DNA of 14,089 nucleotides from Prevotella sp. UBA3837 (GTDB lineage Bacteria > Bacteroidota > Bacteroidia > Bacteroidales > Bacteroidaceae): NCBI GenBank assembly GCA_002392835.1, contig DGHX01000016.1:150581-164669 (forward strand), in the 5' to 3' direction. The notes below the pieces were generated by a model. That model was not told where the DNA came from and searched no databases. It was given only the letters and a program-made list of their open reading frames with translations. Made by a program: the position numbers and the translations under genes. Shown piece by piece: positions 1 through 8,074 of this stretch. How positions within the stretch are numbered: the stretch's first letter is position 1; every line of letters begins with the position of its first letter.

Positions 1-740
1 ACGGCTGGATGCTCATCATCCTCCGCATACCCTACGTTAAGGAGACCCGCTCGCGCACGCCCTATACCACCGTGCCCCTGGGCATCATACACAAGCGCGA
101 CGTCACCATCACCGTGTGCTACTACGAGACGAACATGATGATCGACTTCGTCAGCTACCAGCAGAAGCGCGGCGTGGGCTTCACCGACTATGTGGACATG
201 ATCTTCCGCCTGTTCTACTCCAGCGCCGTGTGGTACCTGAAGCGGCTGAAGCAGATTAACTCGCTTATAGACAAGGCCAAGCGCAACCTGGACCGCGACG
301 TGAACAACGAGAGCCTGATAGGCCTGAGCCGCCTGCAGGACTCGCTGACCTACTTCCAGACCAGCATACGCGGCAACGAGACGCTGCTGTCGAAGCTGAA
401 GTTCAAGCTGCAGATAGACGAGCTGGACGCCGACCTCATAGAGGACGTGAACATCGAGATGACGCAGGCACGCGAGACGACGGCCATCTACTCAGACATC
501 CTCGAGTCGACCATGGACACCTACAGCAGCATTATCAACAACAACATGAACACGGTGATGCGTACGCTGACGTCGGTAACCATTATCATGATGTTTCCCA
601 CCCTCATCGCCTCACTCTTCGGCATGAACCTCATCAACGGCATGGAGGAGAAGCCCTTTGGCTTCCTCCTGGCGCTGGTCATCAGCGTGGGCACGGCAGC
701 CGCAGCCTGGTGGTTCTTCCGCCACAAGCGACTGGTGTGA
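1..740 (+). CDS. corA: CorA-family magnesium/divalent cation transporter, 5' truncated
   Basis: This is the C-terminal part of an inner-membrane CorA-type channel for Mg2+ or related divalent cations. The reading frame is open to the window edge (codons from base 3), so the ATG at 9 is probably internal; full-length relatives are usually somewhat over 300 residues and about 245 are present. Counting from that Met, residues about 55-175 are long charged helices of the cytoplasmic funnel/stalk. The first membrane helix (about 183-204) ends in the signature GMN at 205-207, the selectivity-filter motif of the family. A short acidic loop with GMEE follows (it replaces the common MPE-type loop), then a second helix (about 217-236) and a basic RHKR tail. 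The gene ends in TGA at 738-740 and converges with the DUF3316 gene across the hairpin at 742-839. Family assignment is firm; the ion transported is inferred. Confidence 0.9.
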   Translation, partial: GWMLIILRIPYVKETRSRTPYTTVPLGIIHKRDVTITVCYYETNMMIDFVSYQQKRGVGFTDYVDMIFRLFYSSAVWYLKRLKQINSLIDKAKRNLDRDVNNESLIGLSRLQDSLTYFQTSIRGNETLLSKLKFKLQIDELDADLIEDVNIEMTQARETTAIYSDILESTMDTYSSIINNNMNTVMRTLTSVTIIMMFPTLIASLFGMNLINGMEEKPFGFLLALVISVGTAAAAWWFFRHKRLV

Positions 741-741
741 G

Positions 742-839
742 GGGAGATTGAGAAATTGAGAGATTGAGAAAATGAGAAATTGGCATGCGCGTCCAATTAC
801 TCATTTTCTCAATCTCTCAATCTCTCAATTTCTCAATTT
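742..839. terminator. Long imperfect hairpin of inverted 8-bp tandem repeats between convergent genes
   Basis: Bases 742-783 pair with 793-834 around a 9-nt loop (784-792). The stem has 42 positions with only two mismatches (754/822 and 777/799) and two G-T pairs. Both arms are tandem arrays of one 8-mer: about four copies of ATTGAGAA-like units at 747-778, and five copies of CTCAATTT-like units at 800-839. The structure starts two bases after the corA stop and contains the stop codon of the minus-strand DUF3316 gene (833-835). By position it probably terminates transcription from both sides, although there is no classical GC-rich stem plus U-tract. Terminator function is inference; the repeat structure is read directly from the sequence. 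Confidence 0.65.
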
Positions 840-1660
840 CCAACACTGATTCCCAAGAGCAGGGCGTGGTTGAGCAGGTGCTGCTTCAGGTTGTTCACCC
901 GCAGCTGCTGGTAGTGGCCCAGATAGCCTACGGAGAGCGTAGTGCGCCGCCCTACCCTTTGGCTCAGGGTGAGCTGCTGGCGGAAGGTGGGCGCCGAGAC
1001 GAAGGTGGTGGGCACCACGTTGTGGTCGTAATTGCCCAGTGCAAAGATCTCATAGTACGACTGCCCGTAGTTGGGACTGAAGGCGAAGCCACAGAGGGGC
1101 AGGTCGACCTCGTAGCGCAGCACGGTCTTCCCCAGGCGGCGCATGGTCTGACTACGGAACAGGTTGAAGTGCCAGGTGGCGATGGCCGAGGGCATGAGCT
1201 GCAGCCCGAGGCGGGCCTGTGCGGGGTTGTTGCCGTTGCGTGTGTTGTAGATGAAGCCCACCCCGGCATTGGCCAGCAGGCCGGCCTGCAGGCGCAGGTC
1301 GCCGTCGGCCAGGTCCCAGCCCCGGTAGCGTCCCAGCAGCAGGTGGTAGTCAGCAGCCAGCAGCGACTCGTTGTCGGCGCGGTCCTTGCCCGTTGAGAAG
1401 TTCAGCTCGTTCTGTATGACCGTTGACCAGTGGGCAGGGCGGTAGTAGGGCTGCCCGTCGCTGTCCTGCTGCCCCACCCTGATGAGGGGGCGGTGCTCCT
1501 TCGTAGTGAGCAGCGTCAGGCTGCTGCCTCGGAACTTCTCTTGCGAGAGATAGGTATCGAGGAGGTCGGTGGAACCGAAGCCTACGTAGTAGTTCTGGCC
1601 CCAGGCCGATGCCGATGCCAACAGGAATGCGAGCAGGGCGAGCTTGAAATGGCGCTTCAT
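833..1660 (-). CDS. DUF3316 family protein, secreted, probable outer-membrane/periplasmic
   Basis: A 275-residue protein with a signal peptide (basic KRH start, hydrophobic core at 7-19, likely cleavage near residue 21). From memory of the family I assign it to DUF3316, found in Bacteroidetes. The conserved blocks are [11 protein letters not shown] (29-39), [16 protein letters not shown] (135-150) and [16 protein letters not shown] (194-209). The body is rich in alternating polar/aromatic strands (for example [31 protein letters not shown]), as in a small beta-barrel, so an outer-membrane location is likely but not shown. No catalytic motif is visible. It starts 33 bp after the stop of the smaller GH31 gene on the same strand, so co-transcription with the GH31 genes is plausible. 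No promoter box is evident in the 33-bp gap. Its TGA stop lies inside the repeat hairpin, so the last codons abut the repeat array. Molecular function is unknown. Confidence 0.8.
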   Translation of the reverse strand: MKRHFKLALLAFLLASASAWGQNYYVGFGSTDLLDTYLSQEKFRGSSLTLLTTKEHRPLIRVGQQDSDGQPYYRPAHWSTVIQNELNFSTGKDRADNESLLAADYHLLLGRYRGWDLADGDLRLQAGLLANAGVGFIYNTRNGNNPAQARLGLQLMPSAIATWHFNLFRSQTMRRLGKTVLRYEVDLPLCGFAFSPNYGQSYYEIFALGNYDHNVVPTTFVSAPTFRQQLTLSQRVGRRTTLSVGYLGHYQQLRVNNLKQHLLNHALLLGISVGN

Positions 1661-1693
1661 GCTTAGTACTTATTTATGTGAATCGGAGAATGG

Positions 1694-4144
1694 CTAAAAC
1701 CCGACCGTCACGGCAGAGCCGTCATAGGTCACCGTCTTCTGTCGGCCGTCGGGCAGCACCACGGTGAACTGCCGCTTGGCGAGCATGCCTGGGAAGCTGC
1801 CGTGGCGCTGGCCTATGGTCAGCGAACGCGTGCGGTCGTTCCAGACCATGGGTATGGTGGAGTAGACGCCCTGCTCGTAGGCATAGCCGTCGCCCTCGTC
1901 CTCGTAGAGCGTGAAGTCGGCGTCGGCACCGGGGTATAGGCGCAGCTCCAGCATGTCCCACGGCTTCTCGCCGACCCACTGCATCTCCTCGGCCAGCGGC
2001 ACGATGCTGCCGGCGCGCACGAACATGGGCACGCGGTCGAGCTGCGTCTGCAGCGTCACCGTCTGGCCGCCTTTCATACGCCGCCCCGTCCAGAAGTCGT
2101 ACCAGTCGGCACCCTTCGGCAGATATTTCGTGACGGTATGGGTGGCCGTCCAGTCCACCTGCCGGTTGTCGGCGGCGGCAACGCTCTCCTTCTTGTCCCA
2201 GCCGGTCATGGCGTCTTCGCGGATGATTTTCTCCTCAGTATACTGCGGGTTGAGGATGGGAGCAGCCAGGATGCTGCGGCCGAAGAGGAACTCGTCGGTC
2301 ATGTCCCATACCTTCCTGTCCTGTGCAAAGTCGCTGAACAGCGGGCGCAGGTAGCTACCGTCGTTGCTCGTCACCTGCCATGCCGTGCTGTACAGGTAGG
2401 GTATGAGGCGGTAGCGCAGGCGAATCTGCTTCTCTATGGCGTCGTAGACGGGTTCTCCCTTCTTTCCGAAGCGCCATATCTCGCGGGGTGCATCGGCGCC
2501 GTGGCTACGGAACACAGGGCAAAACAGGCCGTACTGCATCCAGCGCACGTAGAGCTCCTGATACTGCGGGTTGCTGGGGGCTGACCCTGCACCGCGGGTG
2601 TTGTACGAACCGCAGAAGAAGCCGCCGATGTCGGTGTTGAAGTTGGGACATCCCGTCAGCGAGTAGCTCAGTCCGGCAGGCACCTGCTTGCGCAGCATGT
2701 CCCACGACGAGGCCACGTCGCCGCTCCACAGTCCCGAGCCGTAGTGCTGCTGTCCGGCAAAGGCCGAGCGGGTCATGATGAACACGCGCTTGGAAGTCCC
2801 CCCTACAACCTCCGAGGGGGCATTAGATGTCTTGCCCATCTCGGCCCGCTGTGCCTGATAGACGCCGCGCACGGTCTCTAAGGGGAAGGCATTGCGCAGC
2901 GCACGCCAGGTGGACTTGCCTCCGGCGGCCGCGTGGTCGTAGTTGGCCTCCGTGGGGTTGAAGAAGTCGGGGTCGGTGGAGTCCATCCACCAGGCGTCGA
3001 CACCCTTGTCATAGAGGTTCTTCAGGTTCTGCCAGTAGATGTCGCGGGCCTCCTGCGAGAAGGCATCGTAGACGCGCACCCCCGAGGGGTAGTCCATGCG
3101 CGGCGGCCAGAAGGTGAGGCCGCTCTGCGGCCACGTCTCGAAGTCGAAGAGCAGGTTCTTCTCGCTAAGCTGCCGGTAGGCCTTGGTCTGCGGGCCGAAG
3201 CTGGCCCAGATGCTGATCATGAAGTGGGCGTTCTTCTGGTGAACCTGGTCTATCATCTGCTTGCCGTCGGCATACTCCTCGGCGAGGAAGTCCATGGCGT
3301 TCCACAGGTAGTTGGAGCCCCAGTACTGCCAGTCCTGCACGATGCCGTCGAGGGGCACCTGCAGCTCGCGGTACTTGTCGACTACGGCCAGCAGCTCGGC
3401 GGCACTCTTGTAGCGCTCCTTGCACTGCCAGTAGCCGTAGGTCCACAGGGGGAACATGGGCACGTCGCCGCTCAGGTGGCGCATCTGGGCGATGACGCCG
3501 TCGGCGCTTCTGCCGTACATGAAATAGTAGTCGACGCGCTGGCCCACCTCCGACGAGAACGACATGCCCTGCTGGGGGTCGTCGTCGAACTGTGTGCGCG
3601 AGTAGTTGTCCCAGTATAGGCCCCAGCCCTTGATGCTCTGCAGCACGTTCTGGAAGTCCTCCAGGTTCGACTGCTCCATCAGCTTGTGCTCGCCGCGGCG
3701 GTTCATCCGCCCGTTCTGCAGGGTGCCCAGGCCGTAGATGGCCTCGTCCTTGTCGAGGGTGAAGGTCTGCGCCACGCGCCACTTTCCGGCATCGGGACCG
3801 GCAGTGCGGGGCTCAAAGACGGGTGCCCCCTTCTCGCGCAGCAGCGTCCTTCCCTTGGACAGGAAGGTCAGCGCCCCGGTGCGCGGGTCTATCTTCACCG
3901 TCAGCTCGCCGCTGCTCACGCTGTTGCCACGGTGGCTCACCTTCACGTCGCCGGGCTGAGCCGTCACCACGAGGCTCGGCTCTTCGACCGTCTGCCCCAC
4001 GGGCTGTTTCACCACCCTCACCGAAAGCGGGGTATAGAACTCTACACTCACCTGCACGTCGCCCGCCTGCCACACCACGGGGGCGGCACCCGCAGCAGCG
4101 GCCAGCAAGCTGAGCAGGACTGCTATGAACATTTGTCTTTTCAT
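1694..4144 (-). CDS. GH31 family glycoside hydrolase (alpha-xylosidase/alpha-glucosidase type)
   Basis: An 816-residue retaining alpha-glycosidase expected to remove terminal alpha-linked xylose or glucose from oligosaccharides. A signal peptide (1-20, no lipobox cysteine) points to the periplasm or beyond. The order is an N-terminal beta-sandwich (about 25-210), the catalytic TIM barrel (about 230-590), then beta domains including a DUF5110-like segment (about 728-795, with LYEDEGDGYAY). Visible active-site elements are QDWQYWG (270-276), nucleophile Asp388 in WWMDSTDPD, acid/base Asp476 in WSGD, and FRSHG (545-549). The usual Glu three residues after the nucleophile is Asp391. An extra 11 residues (441-451), absent from the neighbouring paralogue, are encoded by a GC-rich palindromic sequence. 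There is no C-terminal sorting tail. The ATG lies 8 bp after the stop of the larger GH31 gene, implying one transcript. Substrate (xylose or glucose) cannot be fixed from sequence alone; DWQYW and MDSTxPD lean to the alpha-xylosidase-like subgroup. Confidence 0.93.
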   Translation of the reverse strand: MKRQMFIAVLLSLLAAAAGAAPVVWQAGDVQVSVEFYTPLSVRVVKQPVGQTVEEPSLVVTAQPGDVKVSHRGNSVSSGELTVKIDPRTGALTFLSKGRTLLREKGAPVFEPRTAGPDAGKWRVAQTFTLDKDEAIYGLGTLQNGRMNRRGEHKLMEQSNLEDFQNVLQSIKGWGLYWDNYSRTQFDDDPQQGMSFSSEVGQRVDYYFMYGRSADGVIAQMRHLSGDVPMFPLWTYGYWQCKERYKSAAELLAVVDKYRELQVPLDGIVQDWQYWGSNYLWNAMDFLAEEYADGKQMIDQVHQKNAHFMISIWASFGPQTKAYRQLSEKNLLFDFETWPQSGLTFWPPRMDYPSGVRVYDAFSQEARDIYWQNLKNLYDKGVDAWWMDSTDPDFFNPTEANYDHAAAGGKSTWRALRNAFPLETVRGVYQAQRAEMGKTSNAPSEVVGGTSKRVFIMTRSAFAGQQHYGSGLWSGDVASSWDMLRKQVPAGLSYSLTGCPNFNTDIGGFFCGSYNTRGAGSAPSNPQYQELYVRWMQYGLFCPVFRSHGADAPREIWRFGKKGEPVYDAIEKQIRLRYRLIPYLYSTAWQVTSNDGSYLRPLFSDFAQDRKVWDMTDEFLFGRSILAAPILNPQYTEEKIIREDAMTGWDKKESVAAADNRQVDWTATHTVTKYLPKGADWYDFWTGRRMKGGQTVTLQTQLDRVPMFVRAGSIVPLAEEMQWVGEKPWDMLELRLYPGADADFTLYEDEGDGYAYEQGVYSTIPMVWNDRTRSLTIGQRHGSFPGMLAKRQFTVVLPDGRQKTVTYDGSAVTVGF
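2792..2824. repeat. In-frame GC-rich palindromic insert within the GH31 gene
   Basis: These 33 bases encode residues 441-451 (NAPSEVVGGTS), which have no counterpart at the same place in the tandem GH31 paralogue, where the spacing from the GVY to the KRV motif is 11 residues shorter. The core at 2798-2820 is a run of six C, a short spacer, then CCTCCGAGGGGG, so it can fold back on itself. A closely similar core sits in the opposite orientation relative to the gene in parC at 10265-10288. It may be a small mobile or repetitive palindrome tolerated in a surface loop. Only two copies are visible, so the repeat status is tentative. Confidence 0.45.
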
Positions 4145-4152
4145 AAGCTATG

Positions 4153-7100
4153 TCATTTTACGATAAACTTTTTGCCTTTACTCACATAGATGCCAGCAGG
4201 TAGTGCCCCGTGGCGCATACGTCCGAAGAGGTCGAAGACCTCTGCTTCACCTTGCGAACTGGCTGCTCGCATGCAGTCTTCGACGCCATTGACCACATCG
4301 GTAGACAGCAGACGCTGCAGCCGGAAATTGTCAATCTTGAACCAGGTCTCTGTGGGGGCCCCTTCTGTAGAAACGCCGATGGTAACGGGTTTATTGTCAG
4401 AAGCCTGCTCAAAAATTACGCTGATGGTCTGCAGAGGATAGGTATCGCCCACGCCGGCAGTGCTCAGTTGCTCTGCAAAGAAGCCCTTCTGCTCGCCTGC
4501 AAACACATGCTGACGGCCCAAGCGGATGGTTGTGGCCGAGCGGTTGCTGGCCTGCATGTCGACGGAAAGGACGTAGCGCCCGGCGGGCAGGTCGGTCAGG
4601 GTCTGGCTGATGGTGGGCGTCATCGTGGCTGTTCCGTCCCACACACCAAAGATGTAGTTGCCGTCGCTGGCCACGGGGTCGCCATTGCCTCCGCCATGGT
4701 TCACGCCCCACCAGGTGGTCTCGCTCTCAACGGTCCAGCCCTGTGGCGCCACTTTGTTCAGCGTGGTTCCGTCAGCCTCGAAGCTGGGGTTGACGATGTA
4801 TCCGGTCATGTCCTCGGTCTGCTCTTCGGTCTCGGTTTCCCCTGCCAGGCTCACGCTCAGGGCATGGCCGTCGTAGCTCACCGTCTGGTCGCAGACAGCC
4901 GAGGGGTGGTCGCCAAAGCCTTTCGCCGACGTGACACGTACCAGGCGGAACGTGCGCTGCTGCAGCATGCCGGGGAACTCGCCACGGCGTTCGCCGATGG
5001 TCAGCGTCTGTGAGGTCTCGTCCCAGATGAATGGAATCTCGCTGTAGGCTCCCTGCTGATAGGCATAGCCGTCGAGTTCGTCTTCATAGAGGGTGAAGTG
5101 TCCGTCGGCTCCGGTATAGACACGAATCTCCAGCTCGTCCCATGGCTTCTCACTGCTGTACTGAACCTCGGGACCAATGGGCAATATGCTGCCTGCGGGG
5201 ATATAGAGGGGCATCAGGTCCTGGGGCGTCTGGCGGAAGACGGTCTGGCCGCCGGGGCAGGCCTTGCCCGTCCAGAAGTCATACCACGAGCCATTGGCAG
5301 GCAGATAGACTTCTCGCCCGGCAGCACCATTAGTCACTACGGGAGCCACCAGGAACGTGCGGCCCAGCATATACTGGTCGGCAATGCCCACACACTGCGG
5401 GTCGTTTTCGAAGGCGATGGGCATGGCCCGCATGAACGTAGCGTCATGGCTGACAACCTGATGGGCCGTACTGTAGAACCAGGGCAGCAGGCGATAACGC
5501 AGACGGATGTAGCGCAGGATGTTGTCATAGTCGCCCTGAGCATCATCGGCCTCTCCGAACTGCCATATCTCGCGTGGCGTTTGGTCGCCATGGAAGCGCA
5601 TCATGGGACAGAAGCACGAGAACTGCGTCCAACGGTTGTAGAGCGCACGCCAGTTGGCATCGCCGACGCCACCGTAGCCACCTATGAAGAAGGCACCTGT
5701 GTCGCTGTTCCAGTAAGGTAGGCCCGAAACACTCAGGTTGCAGGCAGCGGGAATCTGCGCGGTCAGTGTCTCCCAGCTTGATGTAATGTCGGCACTCCAC
5801 ACAAAGGCCCCCGTGCGCTGCATGCCGGCAAAAGCGGAGCGGGTGAGTATGCTGACACGCTTGTCTGTCAGGCCGCTTTCGCCCAGGTGGTGATTATAGA
5901 CACCCTCGACGTGGCAGAGCGGGAAGGCATTGCGCACGGAGCGGAAGGTGCGTCCGTCGAGGCCTGTCACGTAGTCATAGTCGGTGGTCTTGTTGCTGAA
6001 GTCGTCGGGTTCTGACGAGTCGAGCCACAAGGCATCGATGCCCTTGCTCATCAGGCCTTCGTAGAGATAGTCCCAGTAGCGGCTGCGGGTGGTGGCATCG
6101 TACACGTCATAGGGGCGCGTGGCCACGCTGGTGGGATAGCTCTGGATGGGGATGAGGCGGCCAGTCTCGGCAAACTCCTTGTACTGCTTCGTCTCGGGGC
6201 CAAAGTCGGGCCACACGCTAATCATCAGCTTGGCATTCATGCCGTGCACTTCGTCAATCATGCGCTGGTAGTCGCTGTACTTCGGATTCAGGAATTCCAT
6301 GGCGTTCCAGTGGTTATCGTCGCCCCAGTACTGCCAGTCCTGCACCACACAGTCGAGGGGCACGCCCAGCTGGCGGTACTTAGCCACCACGTCGATGACT
6401 TCCTGTGTGCTCTGATAGCGCTGCTTGCTCTGGTAGAGGCCGAAGTTCCACAGCGGTGGCAGCTGGGTGCCGCCAGTGAGCTGTCGCCAGGCACGCAGCA
6501 CGCCGTCGGCAGAGGAACCCACCAGTACGTAGTAGTCGATGGCCTGTCCCGTGGAACGGAAGGTGGTGCCTGTGGCATCATCGCTGAAGGCCGTAGGTGA
6601 ATAGTTGTCCCAGTAGAGGGCATAGTGCTTTGACGAATATATATAAGGTATATAGATGCTGCGGTTGTCTTGAAGCATGGTTATCGAGAGGCCACGCATG
6701 GAGAGACGCCCGTTCTGCAGCTGCCCCAAGCCATAGATTTGCTCGTCATCGGCCAGCCGGAAGGTCTGCTTCAGCTGGAAAGCGGCGTTGGGGCCGTCGG
6801 CTTTTGCCACGATGTCGGCCAGCTGCTCGCTGATGAGCTGTTCGCCCGTAGCACGGCAGACGGTGACAGTGCCCTCGGCCACATTGTAGGTAAGGCGCAT
6901 ACGCGCAGTGGCAAGTATCACCACGCCGTCGGCCTCTGACTGCGTGATGCTCACACCCTGCTGGGGCTGGGCTGTAATGACCAGGCTGGGCTCAACCCGG
7001 CTCTCGCTACCCACGAACTTCGTCACGCGGAGTGTGCTGTCGTTGACAAGGCGCAGGCGCACATTGATGTCGTCCCAGTGGGCCAGCAGACCGTCGTCGG

Positions 7101-7941
7101 TGAGCTCGCAGGCCACCGTGCGGCTCTCAGCACGATAACTCTCCATAGCCTGCTGCAGGCGGTCGATGACGGCCGGCACGTCGGCATAGTTCTCGTCAGT
7201 GATGTTGCCGAGCACCTGGCGGGCATCGTCGATGGCTGCCTGCAGGCGGGCCCTCACGTCGTCGGCAGCAGGCCGCCCGGCCAGCAAGGTTTCAGCCGAA
7301 GCAATGGCTGCCGAGAGCTTATCGCACATCTGCTGTACCAACGACTCTGTGGTGATGCCCAGCGTCTGCATGAGCTGCGGGTAGGCCTGTACGATGGCCA
7401 TGTCGCTGTAGTAGCCCACATCGCATATAGTGCCCGCCACGTCGGTTGCCGTGAGCCCCATAGCCAGGATGAAGCCAGTGCCATTGCTGCCCAGTACAGC
7501 GCGCTCGCCCACAGTGGCAAACCAGGAGAAGAGCGCATTGCCGTTCAGCAGATTCCACACAAACACCTGGTGACCGTCGGTTGTAGTGCAAACATAGTCA
7601 GGGGCCACCTGGGTGCCTTTGTTGACGCCGTTTATCCACCACAGATAGGCATCGGCCGAGCCGGTCCTCAGATTGCCGCCGCTGACCACTAACCAGTGGT
7701 CATTGCCTGTAATGTAATACTTGCCGTCACACTCAGCCCCCATCTTGAAGGCAACGTTGTTAGGACCTGAGGCTTTGATGGTGAACGACTGCTCACCGTA
7801 GGTGAAAGAAGCCTGAGGAGCACGGGCGTTGTCGGTCGACGTGTAGTCGGTGGGCACGAAGCGATAGTGCACTTGTGCATTCATTGCCAGCAGACTGAGC
7901 AGGCTGGCAAACAGGGTTAATAGCATCTTTTTTTGTCTCAT
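4153..7941 (-). CDS. Multidomain secreted GH31 glycoside hydrolase with C-terminal carbohydrate-binding-like module
   Basis: A 1262-residue paralogue of the adjacent GH31, about 450 residues longer. Signal peptide 1-22 (cleavage near MNA/Q). Residues 23-180 form a beta-rich region I do not recognise. Residues about 190-272 are helical and repetitive (LSAAIASAETLL, LQAAIDDARQVL, IDRLQQAMESYR), like a small FIVAR-like bundle. The GH31 core spans about 280-1030: N-terminal beta-sandwich, barrel with QDWQYWG (534-540), nucleophile Asp641 in WLDSSEPD, acid/base Asp718 in WSAD, RFHG (782-785), and a DUF5110-like segment (about 935-992). After an acidic linker (1035-1046) comes a jelly-roll, CBM-like module (about 1048-1210) opening with NPSFEADG. 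The end (1234-1262: VFDLFGR, PAGIYVSKGKKFIVK) resembles a type IX secretion tail, suggesting surface or extracellular location. It is first of the probable GH31 operon, behind the promoter/operator at 7979-8043. Exact substrate unknown. Confidence 0.93.
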   Translation of the reverse strand: MRQKKMLLTLFASLLSLLAMNAQVHYRFVPTDYTSTDNARAPQASFTYGEQSFTIKASGPNNVAFKMGAECDGKYYITGNDHWLVVSGGNLRTGSADAYLWWINGVNKGTQVAPDYVCTTTDGHQVFVWNLLNGNALFSWFATVGERAVLGSNGTGFILAMGLTATDVAGTICDVGYYSDMAIVQAYPQLMQTLGITTESLVQQMCDKLSAAIASAETLLAGRPAADDVRARLQAAIDDARQVLGNITDENYADVPAVIDRLQQAMESYRAESRTVACELTDDGLLAHWDDINVRLRLVNDSTLRVTKFVGSESRVEPSLVITAQPQQGVSITQSEADGVVILATARMRLTYNVAEGTVTVCRATGEQLISEQLADIVAKADGPNAAFQLKQTFRLADDEQIYGLGQLQNGRLSMRGLSITMLQDNRSIYIPYIYSSKHYALYWDNYSPTAFSDDATGTTFRSTGQAIDYYVLVGSSADGVLRAWRQLTGGTQLPPLWNFGLYQSKQRYQSTQEVIDVVAKYRQLGVPLDCVVQDWQYWGDDNHWNAMEFLNPKYSDYQRMIDEVHGMNAKLMISVWPDFGPETKQYKEFAETGRLIPIQSYPTSVATRPYDVYDATTRSRYWDYLYEGLMSKGIDALWLDSSEPDDFSNKTTDYDYVTGLDGRTFRSVRNAFPLCHVEGVYNHHLGESGLTDKRVSILTRSAFAGMQRTGAFVWSADITSSWETLTAQIPAACNLSVSGLPYWNSDTGAFFIGGYGGVGDANWRALYNRWTQFSCFCPMMRFHGDQTPREIWQFGEADDAQGDYDNILRYIRLRYRLLPWFYSTAHQVVSHDATFMRAMPIAFENDPQCVGIADQYMLGRTFLVAPVVTNGAAGREVYLPANGSWYDFWTGKACPGGQTVFRQTPQDLMPLYIPAGSILPIGPEVQYSSEKPWDELEIRVYTGADGHFTLYEDELDGYAYQQGAYSEIPFIWDETSQTLTIGERRGEFPGMLQQRTFRLVRVTSAKGFGDHPSAVCDQTVSYDGHALSVSLAGETETEEQTEDMTGYIVNPSFEADGTTLNKVAPQGWTVESETTWWGVNHGGGNGDPVASDGNYIFGVWDGTATMTPTISQTLTDLPAGRYVLSVDMQASNRSATTIRLGRQHVFAGEQKGFFAEQLSTAGVGDTYPLQTISVIFEQASDNKPVTIGVSTEGAPTETWFKIDNFRLQRLLSTDVVNGVEDCMRAASSQGEAEVFDLFGRMRHGALPAGIYVSKGKKFIVK

Positions 7942-7978
7942 AGTTTTTAATGCGTTAAATGACTGAATAATTTGACTG

Positions 7979-7986
7979 CAAAGGTA
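7979..7986 (-). promoter_or_regulatory. -7 element of the GH31 operon promoter (TACCTTTG)
   Basis: On the minus strand TACCTTTG matches the Bacteroidetes primary sigma-factor -7 consensus TAnnTTTG and lies 37 bp before the ATG of the large GH31 gene. The expected TTTG about 19-21 nt upstream is not present (spacings of 19, 20 and 21 give ACAA, TACA and TTAC). This suggests a promoter that needs an activator. The 17-base stretch TTTGACTGCAAAGGTAC (+ strand 7971-7987) is repeated exactly at the parC promoter. Confidence 0.65.
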
Positions 7987-8011
7987 CTATGAAACGTTCA
8001 TCACCTTGTAA

Positions 8012-8043
8012 CACAAATGATGATTCTGATGGCACAAATGATG
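8012..8043. promoter_or_regulatory. Candidate AraC-type operator: two 11-bp direct repeats 21 bp apart
   Basis: CACAAATGATG occurs at 8012-8022 and again, identically, at 8033-8043; the start-to-start distance of 21 bp is two helical turns. The pair sits about 26-57 bp upstream of the -7 box of the GH31 promoter, just where an activator would contact RNA polymerase, and directly after the stop codon of an AraC-family regulator gene. AraC-family proteins commonly use direct-repeat half-sites with about this spacing. Sequence and spacing are observed; binding by the neighbouring regulator is inference. Confidence 0.55.
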
Positions 8044-8074
8044 AAAAAAGCTTCTTTGGGGCATGTCGTGGATG

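Noticed and set aside
785..1396. + strand reading frame starting in the hairpin and running antisense to the DUF3316 gene
   Set aside because: It is antisense to a gene with family motifs and a signal peptide, and its product is Gln/Val/Gly-rich with no recognisable domain.
6635..6655. AT-rich patch inside the large GH31 gene (ATATATATAAGGTATATAG)
   Set aside because: It simply encodes an Ile/Tyr-rich strand (SIYIPYIYSS) using ATA and TAT codons that also occur elsewhere in the window; there is no sign of an insertion or promoter in a sensible position.
7126..7373. FIVAR-like helical repeats in the large GH31 as a firmly named domain
   Set aside because: The helical, Ala-rich pattern is clear but lacks enough signature residues to assert the named family, so it is described only as FIVAR-like within the gene entry.
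8044..8066. Possible terminator hairpin (AAAG/CTTT followed by T-run) after the regulator gene
   Set aside because: The stem is only about 4 bp of A/T-rich sequence around an AAGCTT palindrome, too weak to call.
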